Shown here: piece after piece, positions 26,001-33,671 of the stretch
Position numbering within the stretch: position 1 is the stretch's first letter
How the letters are laid out: every line of letters starts with the position of its first letter
From: Lactobacillus sp. PV012
GTDB taxonomy: Bacteria > Bacillota > Bacilli > Lactobacillales > Lactobacillaceae
Length of the DNA: 64,000 nucleotides
Assembly: GCF_014522325.1 (NCBI RefSeq)
Contig: NZ_CP041983.1
Location: forward strand, 1,240,001-1,304,000
Direction: 5' to 3'
Notes under the pieces: model-generated
The model's input: the letters and a program-made list of their open reading frames with translations, nothing else
What the model was told of the DNA's origin: nothing
Database searches by the model: none
Position numbers and translations under genes: made by a program

Positions 26001-28507
26001 AACTCAGTACCCATTGCTAAACGTTGAGGGGTTGCGTAACTAAAGTTGTTCAATAATGAATTCAAGTGAACATTGTTGTTAATAACTGTACCTTGGTTGG
26101 TAGAACTATTAGCAACTTGGGCACCGTTATATTGGCCACCACCTTGGTTAGAACTCATTACAACAGTAGCATTTGAAGTTAAAAGTGTTGGCACACCTTT
26201 TCCACTTTGAGTTGTAGTCTTACCTGCAGGGGTAAATCCAGTACCAGCATTAGTTCCCCAGTTGTTCATGGTATCTAACTTATCAACCATCCAAGTGAAA
26301 CTTGGGCTATTAGTCATATTACCAGCTTGCCATTCAGCAATTGGCGCATTAGTAATAAATTCTTGTGGGTTACCTTCAAGGTAAACTAATTGACCACCAA
26401 CTGATGGAAGTGGATTGTTTAATCTTTGTAAGTTAACGTAACCTGGGTTAGTAACGTTGAATGAGGACTTAGTACCAGCACCTGATACATAAATCATCCC
26501 TAAATCGTATTGGTTAGCACCATCTTGTAAGTCAAGCTTTGCACCATTATTAACATTAACTCTGAAGTCACCATCATGTAATGATGAACCTGAACCCAAA
26601 GCAATAAGTGGAGTTAAAGTTTTCTTAGTAGAAGTACGAACAATCTTAAGTGAACCATTATCATTAATGGCGTTCATGGCTGCGGCATTACCAGTAGTTG
26701 CTGGGTTACCTTGACCAATTGAAATAACACCATATTGGCCACCTTTAAAACTGTTAAGGTCTTTCCCACCATCAGAAGCTTGTTGGGTAGTAATGTCAAC
26801 AGAACCAGTCTTACCGATATTTAAGTTACCACCAAAAATAGCTAATGAGCGACCGGTACCCATGTTCATGTTTACAGTACCATCAATGTTAACTGAACCG
26901 TGTTGACCATCAGCTTCAAAAATACCTTTAGCATAGCCAGTGCCAGTAATATTTACAGTAGCACCTTGCTTAACATCAACACTGTATTTAGTAACATTGC
27001 CGTCGTTATCACTAACATCAAATTGTGAACTACGGATAGCATCAGCACCATAGTTATTCATGGCGTCCCATGTAGAACCTACATTAATAGTGGTAGTGCC
27101 ATCTTCAACACTTACATAACCAGCATCTAAAGCTGAACCACTTACTCCAAGCGTATCACCAGCTGTATGGTCATTGAACGATGCAGTAATGTTGTTATTA
27201 CCACTTAATTTTAAAGTGTAGTATTCATTTGAGTGATTATCTTTAGAAGCACCTTCAACGATTGGACGATTGGTAGTAGTAGCAGTTACATCATGTAAAG
27301 TAACTGTATCCTTCTTTTGATTAGCACCACTAACGTCTTCAAATGAAAGGAGACCGTAGAGAGTTGGCGCAGCAGAAGCAGTTTCACCACTACCATCTTT
27401 TTCAACACCTTTAAGAGTAAGGTTATCAAGAGTAATATCCCAACCGTTACCATTCTTTTGGTTACTGTTTTGGAACATTAAGCTGTAGTGACCAAAGTCA
27501 ATTGTGCTGTTATCGGCACTGGTAATAGTAACTTTACGAGCATTATTAGTAGTAGGTAAAGTTAAACAACCATTGTAACCTAAAGCTTGTCCACCTAAGT
27601 TAGCAGTTTTACCAGTTACAGTAATGTCCTTAGTAACGTTAATCACACCAACATTAGCATCATTTAATGCGCCAATAAAACTAGCCCAGTCAGAAACATC
27701 TTGACTATTTACAGTTGGATCAGTAGCTTGAGTAGCATCTAACATTGCATAAGTACCCTTGTCGTTTTTACCGACAGCTGCACCTTGAGCCACTAATGAT
27801 TTAAGTTCATTAGCCATGTTAGCAGTCTTCAAGTTATTAAGTGCTTGAGAAGTAACTGGTTGAACTGAATTTACATCAGAATTTGCAATAGGTTGAACTT
27901 GTAAATTAGCTGCACTACTTGCTGCTTTTTCTTCCTTATTTGCATTATTTGCAGAACTTGCTGCTGAACTAATAGAAGCTGCACTAGTATTAACAGCAAC
28001 TGATGAGCTAGCTGGTGTTGTAGATTCTGCAGAAGCTACTGATGTCAACTTTTGCTTATCTTCTTTAGCAGCTGAACTACTTTGTACAGTCTCTTTCTTA
28101 TCTGCACTACTCTTTACACTCTCACTTGCTTGAGAGTGAGTGCTTTTTTCGCTAGTAGCTTCTTGAGAAGCAGCTGATGAGGCAGAGATTGATTCTGCAT
28201 CTGAAGCAGCACTGCTTGCTTGTGAAGTAGCTGAACTAGAAGCTAGTGATTCATTTTCTTTATTACTTGATTGAATTGCAGCTTCACTGGTTGCTGGCTT
28301 AGTTTCTTGGTCATTAGAACTAGACACGTTTTCAGCTTGTACTTTTGTAGCAACATCTGCATGCACTACAGATTGAGTACCAGCACCCATGAAAAAGAAT
28401 CCAATTAAAACTGAAGCAGCTCCAACAGAAAACTTACGAATTGAGAAACGTTCTTTCTTTTGTTCCATTTTACGTAGTTTCTCTTGGTAATTCTTTTTTG
28501 ATAGCAT
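21434..28507 (-). CDS. P1, N-terminal part: YSIRK-signal giant adhesin with beta-helix head, Rib and MucBP repeats
   Basis: 2357 aa from an ATG with a perfect AAGGAGG site. The YSIRK-type signal (FSIRKFSVGAASVLIGFFFMG) is at residues 21-41 with cleavage expected after VHA near 50. A Ser/Ala/Glu-rich stretch runs to about 220. Residues about 265-830 form a repetitive Asn/Gly-rich segment (KDITVTGKTANLGG, TITSADNSTIDFGHYSLMF, GNLNIGKTGSVDI) typical of a right-handed beta-helix adhesin. Rib-like domains follow (TYVPSYPDTAGLND, GTITVPAGTTPGAY, YPDGNT), then MucBP units. The frame ends VKHQAWY because of an extra base near 21455; before it the protein matches the other repeats. The complete gene would span 17475-28507, about 3,670 aa. 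Cell-wall anchored adhesin by family. Confidence 0.85.
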   Translation of the reverse strand: MLSKKNYQEKLRKMEQKKERFSIRKFSVGAASVLIGFFFMGAGTQSVVHADVATKVQAENVSSSNDQETKPATSEAAIQSSNKENESLASSSATSQASSAASDAESISASSAASQEATSEKSTHSQASESVKSSADKKETVQSSSAAKEDKQKLTSVASAESTTPASSSVAVNTSAASISSAASSANNANKEEKAASSAANLQVQPIANSDVNSVQPVTSQALNNLKTANMANELKSLVAQGAAVGKNDKGTYAMLDATQATDPTVNSQDVSDWASFIGALNDANVGVINVTKDITVTGKTANLGGQALGYNGCLTLPTTNNARKVTITSADNSTIDFGHYSLMFQNSNQKNGNGWDITLDNLTLKGVEKDGSGETASAAPTLYGLLSFEDVSGANQKKDTVTLHDVTATTTNRPIVEGASKDNHSNEYYTLKLSGNNNITASFNDHTAGDTLGVSGSALDAGYVSVEDGTTTINVGSTWDAMNNYGADAIRSSQFDVSDNDGNVTKYSVDVKQGATVNITGTGYAKGIFEADGQHGSVNIDGTVNMNMGTGRSLAIFGGNLNIGKTGSVDITTQQASDGGKDLNSFKGGQYGVISIGQGNPATTGNAAAMNAINDNGSLKIVRTSTKKTLTPLIALGSGSSLHDGDFRVNVNNGAKLDLQDGANQYDLGMIYVSGAGTKSSFNVTNPGYVNLQRLNNPLPSVGGQLVYLEGNPQEFITNAPIAEWQAGNMTNSPSFTWMVDKLDTMNNWGTNAGTGFTPAGKTTTQSGKGVPTLLTSNATVVMSSNQGGGQYNGAQVANSSTNQGTVINNNVHLNSLLNNFSYATPQRLAMGTELVAKDSPIKSKDSDLYDPEVQTIDGTTDQTLADLNARDGIKGLLKADLVEKGGITTLSGTPISDAEANDLIGSVDWYNASTDAADWNANMLDNNGAAEAQPTNPTGKLKTTDKSAWAKLTYKDGSVDFVDIPLNITKPQADQYEPAYPAVAGLNDKDQTTTPTFKDADGNATTAPADTTYAFTNPDNVPTGVTIDSSTGTITVPAGTTPGAYTIPVTVTYPDKSTDDTNASVTVDAMPEVQPIAVSDGKVPDASTGIKNYDATGKAGYPSKVEWTTTPTIDPSNPGTTPYEASVTYPDGTTTTTKIPVTVVGAKEDGDHTTVYGPMSMTTFNGDPANTHKTTDGSATVTPSKFNSIVVQSDYNYDTGVYGKSKTYNLSSDGTTYVNADDPSDTFAADTISYAWLPDYTPNTNVDQFKNADGQVVVGDTLANDPIEKNTTGYLVGNSRYRANSTLSGDALTKLLIPASVATTWHNQFINFYAATPVTGLTAIHNEDASIPAATSAVDESQLTAAHNAAVSSTEWQTKPDISKVGDTTGTVRINFTDGTHLDVDVPIKVTDNDADTYVPSYPDTAGLNDKPQTITPVVKDDKGNTASVPTGTTYTFTNPDEVPTGVTIDSTTGTITVPAGTTPGAYNIPVTVTYPDGNTDTPTASVTVDAVPEVQPITVSDGKVPDATTGIKNYDPTGKAGYPSKVEWTTTPVIDPTKPGTTDYTVRVTYPDGNTTTATVPVTVTNDAQIYTPKGQDFTVYQTAVPGAAEGIANASELPDGTTYTWKTAPDTINPAGLEGTENYGKSTVVPAVVTVNYPDGSSTDVPINVTVKSNKLTVQRHLVYTIPSGPNKGQKVDTVPLSQATSITLAPGIYEYNAAGIPEPIFNSNSTWGTGTIINMPAPYFKGYTANPQMVPTLNIGGENITAEVPTEVYQEITYTANTQTGKISYVDSTGTEIGSTPLTGKTDEPVAINPVAPENWKIVPGQDIPTSVTATDSGIPTVTVKIEHATKDVTDDPSQADKVVKTVTRTIDVNVAGKTSEYTTQSVTLHRTATEDLVTKQVTYGDWNTEGAKFDAVTAPAEAGYTVQNPDAAPEVAVTGDTGDSTVTFNYDANSHNQVINYVGPDGTVVKTYDVTGKTGETVDTNIQTNLPDGWVITDPKVTTQVTFGADDPTPITVNIKHGTKDVTDDPSQADKVKKTVTRTIDLNIAGKTSTYTTQSVTLHRTATEDLVTKEVSYGNWNTEGAKFDAVTAPAEAGYTVQNPNAAPEVAVTGDTVDSTVTFNYDANSHTQVINYVGPDGTVVKTYDVVGKTGETVDTNIQSNVPDGWVITDPKVTSQITFGTDDPTPITVNIKHGTKDVTDDPSQADKVVKTVTRTIDVNVAGKTSEYTTQTVTLHRTATEDLVTKEVTYGPWNTEGAKFEAVTAPAEAGYTVQNPDAAPEVAVTGETADSTVTFNYDANSHTQVINYVGPDGTVVKTYDVAGKTGETVDTNIQSNIPEGWVITDPKVTSQITFGTDDPAPITVKHQAWY

Positions 28508-28519
28508 TTAAATCCTCCT

Positions 28520-28551
28520 TTATAGAAAAGGTCCACAGGACTTTCCTATAA
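28520..28551 (-). promoter_or_regulatory. Leader hairpin abutting the P1 ribosome site
   Basis: In the P1 5' leader, arms of 14-15 nt (outer TTATAG and CTATAA, inner TCC and GGA) around a 3-nt loop form a long hairpin with one mismatch and one bulge. It ends at the base before AGGAGG, so it may modulate translation or mRNA stability. Confidence 0.5.
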
Positions 28552-28631
28552 CAACATTACCAATGAATTGTCCTTATCCCTTAACGTAGTGTCAGTGGGT
28601 AATATTATTTATAACAATTCTCTACATTTAC

Positions 28632-28648
28632 ATAGTATATTATACTAT
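28632..28648 (-). promoter_or_regulatory. Candidate P1 promoter -10 inside a perfect palindrome
   Basis: ATAGTATATTATACTAT is a perfect 17-bp palindrome around a central base. Read on the minus strand it contains TATAAT (28644-28639). The -35 expected 17 bp upstream (GTTAAA) is poor, so an activator or an unusual promoter is possible. The leader would then be about 125 nt long. Confidence 0.4.
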
Positions 28649-28813
28649 TTTTTTTATTTTATTTAACCTTTTTTATCACTTATATTTTTGTTATTAAAAA
28701 TTCACCCTATAAATTATTACTATTATTAGGATTTAACTTTATAAAATTAGTAGCTAAAAAAATAAAAATTTTTAAGTTTAAATATTTTTACGATTTTGTT
28801 ATTTTAAAGAAAT

Positions 28814-28843
28814 AAAAAGAGCCTGCTTTTAAGCAGACTCTTT
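28814..28843 (-). terminator. Terminator of P2
   Basis: AAAGAG.CTGCTT and AAGCAG.CTCTTT arms with a TT loop, followed by TTTTTATT on the minus strand. It lies 50 bp after the P2 stop. The rest of the gap between P2 and the P1 start (28508-28893) is AT-rich and holds only the P1 leader and promoter elements. Confidence 0.85.
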
Positions 28844-28893
28844 CAAGAAACTAGAAATTAAGTGAGAGTGTAAGAATTATATGAAGAAAGGAA

Positions 28894-31800
28894 TTAATTT
28901 CTACGTTTCTTTTCTGCAGCTAGTCCCATCATTGCACCAATAGTAGCAATAATTACACCTAACATAGCTGCAGTGCTTTCCTTAGCACCTGTTTGTGGTA
29001 ATGCCTTTGAATGAGCATTAATGTAATTTGTAGTCTTCTTTGAAGATCTTGTTGGAATTTGGGTACTCTTTACAGGAGCAACAACTTCCTTAGTGTTTTC
29101 ACTAATTGGTCTTACAGAACTTGAACCACCATTAGAAGTAGGTACATCAGCTGGATGAACTGGAGCAACTTCTTCTTTTGGTTCAACAACTACAGTTACT
29201 GGAACTTCTACAGTCTTACCATCTGGGAAAGTTACTACAACAACTGCTGGCTTATTACCTGGAGTAGTTACATCTGGAGTATCTTTCCAAGTGTACTTAG
29301 TACCTGCTGGCATGTCTGGTATATTGCTGATTCCCTTAGATGGATCTGGTACTACACCTTGTGGAGTGTGAATATCTTGACCTTGTGGTTTTGGTTCTGT
29401 AGCTTTTGGAGCTACTGGAGTTTCTGGAGTGTTTGGAGTATCAACAATTACAGTTACTGGTACATCAACTGTCTTACCGTCTGGGAAGGTTACTACAACA
29501 ACACCTGGCTTGTTACCTGGAGTAGTTACATCTGGAGTATCTTTCCAAGTGTATTTAGTACCTGCTGGCATGTCTGGCACATTGCTGATTCCCTTAGATG
29601 GGTCTGGTACTACACCTTGTGGAGTGTGAATATCTTGACCTTGTGGAGTTGGATCAGTTTCAGTAGGTTGTGGAACTACTGGAGTTTCTGGAGTATTAAC
29701 AACTACTGTGACTGGTACATCCACTGTCTTACCATCTGGGAAGGTTACTACAACAACACCTGGCTTGTTACCTGGAGTAGTTACATCTGGAGTATCTTTC
29801 CAAGTGTATTTAGTTCCTGCTGGCATGTCTGGCACATTACTAATTCCCTTAGATGGGTCTGGTACTACACCTTGTGGAGTGTGAATATCTTGACCTTGTG
29901 GAATTGGATCTTCTACTGTTACAGTTACTGGAACATCTACTGTCTTTCCATCTGGGAAAGTTACTACAACTACAGCTGGCTTATTACCTGGAGTCTTAAC
30001 TTCTGGGGTTTCTTTCCAATTGTATTTAGTTCCTGCTGGCATATCTGGCACATTACCAATTCCTTGTTCTGCTGATGGAACTTTGCCATTTGGTGTAGTA
30101 ATGTCTTTTCCTGTTGGAATTGGATCTTCTACTGTTACAGTTACTGGAACATCTACTGTCTTTCCATCTGGGAAGGTTACTACAACAACAGCTGGCTTGT
30201 TACCTGGAGTCTTAACTTCTGGGGTTTCTTTCCAATTGTATTTAGTTCCTGCTGGCATATCTGGCACATTACCAATTCCTTGTTCTGCTGATGGAACTTT
30301 GCCATTTGGTGTAGTAATGTCTTTTCCTGTTGGAATTGGATCTTCTACTGTTACAGTTACTGGAACATCTACTGTCTTACTATCTGGGAAAGTTACTACA
30401 ACAACTGCTGGCTTATTACCTGGAGTAGTTACATCTGGAGTATCTTTCCAAGTGTACTTAGTACCTGCTGGCATGTCTGGTATATTGCTGATTCCCTTAG
30501 ATGGATCTGGTACTACACCTTGTGGAGTGTGAATATCTTGACCTTGTGGTTTTGGTTCTGTAGCTTTTGGAGCTACTGGAGTTTCTGGAGTGTTTGGAGT
30601 ATCAACAATTACAGTTACTGGTACATCAACTGTCTTACCGTCTGGGAAGGTTACTACAACAACACCTGGCTTGTTACCTGGAGTAGTTACATCTGGAGTA
30701 TCTTTCCAAGTGTATTTAGTACCTGCTGGCATGTCTGGCACATTGCTGATTCCCTTAGATGGGTCTGGTACTACACCTTGTGGAGTGTGAATATCTTGAC
30801 CTTGTGGAGTTGGATCAGTTTCAGTAGGTTGTGGAACTACTGGAGTTTCTGGAGTATTAACAACTACTGTGACTGGTACATCCACTGTCTTACCATCTGG
30901 GAAGGTTACTACAACAACACCTGGCTTGTTACCTGGAGTAGTTACATCTGGAGTATCTTTCCAAGTGTATTTAGTTCCTGCTGGCATGTCTGGCACATTA
31001 CTAATTCCCTTAGATGGGTCTGGTACTACACCTTGTGGAGTGTGAATATCTTGACCTTGTGGAATTGGATCTTCTACTGTTACAGTTACTGGAACATCTA
31101 CTGTCTTTCCATCTGGGAAAGTTACTACAACTACAGCTGGCTTATTACCTGGAGTCTTAACTTCTGGGGTTTCTTTCCAATTGTATTTAGTTCCTGCTGG
31201 CATATCTGGCACATTACCAATTCCTTGTTCTGCTGATGGAACTTTGCCATTTGGTGTAGTAATGTCTTTTCCTGTTGGAATTGGATCTTCTACTGTTACA
31301 GTTACTGGAACATCTACTGTCTTTCCATCTGGGAAGGTTACTACAACAACAGCTGGCTTGTTACCTGGAGTCTTAACTTCTGGGGTTTCTTTCCAATTGT
31401 ATTTAGTTCCTGCTGGCATATCTGGCACATTACCAATTCCTTGTTCTGCTGATGGAACTTTGCCATTTGGTGTAGTAATGTCTTTTCCTGTTGGAATTGG
31501 ATCTTCTACTGTTACAGTTACTGGAACATCTACTGTCTTACTATCTGGGAAAGTTACCACAACAACAGCTGGTTTCTTACCTGGAGTCTTAACTTCTGGG
31601 GTTTCTTTCCAAGTGTATGTAGTTCCTGCTGGCATATCTGGTACATTACCAATTCCTTGTTCTGCTGATGGAACTTTACCATTTGGTGTAGTAATGTCTT
31701 TTCCTGTTGGAGCAATTACAGTAACTACTGCTGGAATTTCATGAGAAGAAACATTATTTGGATAAGTTACTACAACACTAACATTTTGTTTTCCAGCAAT

Positions 31801-33246
31801 ATCAGTATTTGGCTCAGTTACCCAAGTAATTTTAGAAGCTGCAGGATAAGTTCCTGGAACTACCACATCATCTGGAGTTATATCTTGACCCACATGAACC
31901 GTAATATCTTTACTCTTTGGATCTTCAACATTAAAGATTACTGTAGCACTACCAGTAGTACTGTCTGGATAAGTAACTTGAACAGTTCCTGTAGTTACTC
32001 CAGCTTTACTCAAATCTGGCTTAGTAAGCCACTTGATATTCGTAGAATTTGCTGGTTGACCGCTAATAACTGAATCAGCTTCTGGAACTGGACTATCTAC
32101 ATTAACGTAGGTAGTGTCTCCTTGCAAATCTACGACATCAACATTAATTGATGCAGAAGTCTTAGTACCATTTACATAGGTTAAACGAACAGCACCTTCT
32201 TGGAGTCCTGGCGTATTTATATCTACTACTTTTACTCCAGCCCCTTGTTCATCAGTTACCCAATTTCCTGAAACTAATCCAGTAATATTTTCAGAATTTG
32301 AAGCTAATGCGCGTTTTATATCTTCATATGTTAATGCAGTACCTTTATTTATATAAATAGTTGAAGTTCCTGAAATAATTGGGACTAAGAATAAATGTTG
32401 CTTAACTGGTAAATTACCAATATTATCACTATTTAACAGAAATTCCTCTACAATCTTGCCTATCCAGCTTTCTTTCTGACCAGCCATACCAATTGAACCA
32501 TCTGGATTGTGGTATAAAAATGTTCCTAATTCAACATTATTTCCTTCTGAATTCTGTGAGCTTAACCAACTAACAGCATGCCATTTAGTTTTATTAGTTG
32601 CAGATTCATAATAAGTATTCTCATCTAAGCCCAACTTTGCCAAATCTTCCTTTGACATTGGTTGAGCTAATTGATTAAATTCTTTCCAGAATTCACTTGC
32701 TTCTGGCTCAGTAACTGAAGGTACAGTAATTCCATATTCTGTGTATCCACCAGTTCCATTTGCATGTGTAGCTGCAGAACTGGTTGCAGCTGAACTAGTA
32801 ACAGCTTTACTTACAGTTAATTCTTTAGCTGCAGCACTATTACTTTCTAAGTCTTTTACTGAAACAGTATTTGTAGTTTCTTTCTTAGCTTCTGAATTCT
32901 TTACTGAAGTTTCACTTGCTGGTGCAGCACTACTTGCTGAACTTGATGCTTGACTACTTGCAACATCACTTGCTGCACTTGAAGTAGCTTCAACTGCTTG
33001 AGAAGCTGGTGCTTTTGCTTCATCAGTAGTTTCAGCTTCTGCTTTTGCAGTATTTTCATTTGACTTAGCAGTTTCAACTTGTGGAGTTACGGTATCAGCA
33101 TGAACAGTAGTTTGTGATCCCACTCCCATGAAGAAGAAGCCAATTAACACTGAAGCAGCTCCAACTGAAAACTTACGAATGGAGAAACGTTCTTTCTTTT
33201 GTTCCATCTTTCGTAATCTTTCCTTGTAATTATTTTTTGATAACAT
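28894..33246 (-). CDS. P2: YSIRK-signal, Rib-repeat LPQTG surface protein
   Basis: 1450 aa. The YSIRK signal (FSIRKFSVGAASVLIGFFFMG) is at 21-41 with cleavage after VHA (50); an Ala/Ser/Glu-rich stretch runs to about 160; a non-repeated head domain of unknown family covers about 165-370 (WKEFNQLAQPMSKEDLAKLG, HAVSWLSSQNSEG). Three diverged Rib-like units follow, then eleven close repeats of two kinds: A (KDITTPNGKVPSAEQGIGN, 72 aa) and B (QDIHTPQGVVPDPSKGISN, about 81 aa), in the order AAABBBAABBB. The anchor LPQTG is near residue 1416, followed by a hydrophobic span and EKKRRN. The start has AAAGAGGAG and a consensus promoter. By family it is a wall-anchored stalk protein; the ligand of the head is unknown. 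Confidence 0.88.
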   Translation of the reverse strand: MLSKNNYKERLRKMEQKKERFSIRKFSVGAASVLIGFFFMGVGSQTTVHADTVTPQVETAKSNENTAKAEAETTDEAKAPASQAVEATSSAASDVASSQASSSASSAAPASETSVKNSEAKKETTNTVSVKDLESNSAAAKELTVSKAVTSSAATSSAATHANGTGGYTEYGITVPSVTEPEASEFWKEFNQLAQPMSKEDLAKLGLDENTYYESATNKTKWHAVSWLSSQNSEGNNVELGTFLYHNPDGSIGMAGQKESWIGKIVEEFLLNSDNIGNLPVKQHLFLVPIISGTSTIYINKGTALTYEDIKRALASNSENITGLVSGNWVTDEQGAGVKVVDINTPGLQEGAVRLTYVNGTKTSASINVDVVDLQGDTTYVNVDSPVPEADSVISGQPANSTNIKWLTKPDLSKAGVTTGTVQVTYPDSTTGSATVIFNVEDPKSKDITVHVGQDITPDDVVVPGTYPAASKITWVTEPNTDIAGKQNVSVVVTYPNNVSSHEIPAVVTVIAPTGKDITTPNGKVPSAEQGIGNVPDMPAGTTYTWKETPEVKTPGKKPAVVVVTFPDSKTVDVPVTVTVEDPIPTGKDITTPNGKVPSAEQGIGNVPDMPAGTKYNWKETPEVKTPGNKPAVVVVTFPDGKTVDVPVTVTVEDPIPTGKDITTPNGKVPSAEQGIGNVPDMPAGTKYNWKETPEVKTPGNKPAVVVVTFPDGKTVDVPVTVTVEDPIPQGQDIHTPQGVVPDPSKGISNVPDMPAGTKYTWKDTPDVTTPGNKPGVVVVTFPDGKTVDVPVTVVVNTPETPVVPQPTETDPTPQGQDIHTPQGVVPDPSKGISNVPDMPAGTKYTWKDTPDVTTPGNKPGVVVVTFPDGKTVDVPVTVIVDTPNTPETPVAPKATEPKPQGQDIHTPQGVVPDPSKGISNIPDMPAGTKYTWKDTPDVTTPGNKPAVVVVTFPDSKTVDVPVTVTVEDPIPTGKDITTPNGKVPSAEQGIGNVPDMPAGTKYNWKETPEVKTPGNKPAVVVVTFPDGKTVDVPVTVTVEDPIPTGKDITTPNGKVPSAEQGIGNVPDMPAGTKYNWKETPEVKTPGNKPAVVVVTFPDGKTVDVPVTVTVEDPIPQGQDIHTPQGVVPDPSKGISNVPDMPAGTKYTWKDTPDVTTPGNKPGVVVVTFPDGKTVDVPVTVVVNTPETPVVPQPTETDPTPQGQDIHTPQGVVPDPSKGISNVPDMPAGTKYTWKDTPDVTTPGNKPGVVVVTFPDGKTVDVPVTVIVDTPNTPETPVAPKATEPKPQGQDIHTPQGVVPDPSKGISNIPDMPAGTKYTWKDTPDVTTPGNKPAVVVVTFPDGKTVEVPVTVVVEPKEEVAPVHPADVPTSNGGSSSVRPISENTKEVVAPVKSTQIPTRSSKKTTNYINAHSKALPQTGAKESTAAMLGVIIATIGAMMGLAAEKKRRN
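29221..31542 (-). repeat. 1161-bp direct tandem duplication inside P2
   Basis: 29221-30381 and 30382-31542 match at every position I compared at an offset of 1161 bp (387 codons). The match ends at both boundaries: before 29221 the sequence has ATCTGG preceded by CTTACC rather than CTTACT, and after 31542 differences begin within 15 bases. Each block carries three B and two A Rib repeats. The frame is kept because 1161 is divisible by three. Confidence 0.88.
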
Positions 33247-33300
33247 CTACTCTTCTCCTCTTTATATTTTTGTTATTTAATTCCTTAATCACATGAAATA

Positions 33301-33329
33301 ATTATAGTTAATTGCCTATATTTTGTCAA
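33301..33329 (-). promoter_or_regulatory. Consensus promoter of P2
   Basis: Minus strand TTGACA (33329-33324), 17-bp spacer, TATAAT (33306-33301): an exact sigma-70 consensus about 55 bp upstream of the P2 start. The remaining gap up to 33630 is AT-rich with scattered AAATAACAAA-like motifs and no gene. Confidence 0.85.
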
Positions 33330-33626
33330 TAAAAAATCTTAAAATTAAATAACAAATGCCCATTTTAGATGAAGCTATTTTAATTAAATTGTCATATTAT
33401 TAAATAACAAATTTTTAAGCTATATTTTAACTATTAGTAACTTTTGTTGTTGAAATTCTTAATTTTCTATAGTATCTTTAGCTAATTAAATTCACAACGT
33501 ATTTGTTATTAAAAAAATAAAAAATAGGTATTTTTTACTCAATTAAAATAATACTTTCAACTTAAATTTAACCTCATTACATAAAATACTTTTTATAAAT
33601 ATATACCTATTTTTATACTTTCTACT

Positions 33627-33660
33627 AAAAAGAAGACAAGTAATTTTGCTTGTCTTCTTA
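33627..33660 (-). terminator. Terminator of P3 (and the P4-P3 transcript)
   Basis: AAGAAGACAAG and CTTGTCTTCTT arms around an 8-nt loop, with TTTTT following on the minus strand, 12 bp after the P3 stop. Confidence 0.88.
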
Positions 33661-33671
33661 GAAGTTAACCT

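Noticed and set aside
29155..31744. Long plus-strand open frames opposite P2 (up to 306 codons)
   Set aside because: They are antisense to the repeats, copy the 1161-bp period, are extremely rich in Trp/Tyr/Ser or Gly/Thr/Val, and lack ribosome sites. They arise from the codon bias of the repeats.
33247..33671. A lost LPxTG end of P3 after its stop codon
   Set aside because: No frame after the P3 stop encodes an LPxTG motif or hydrophobic tail; a terminator follows 12 bp later and the rest is AT-rich promoter DNA.
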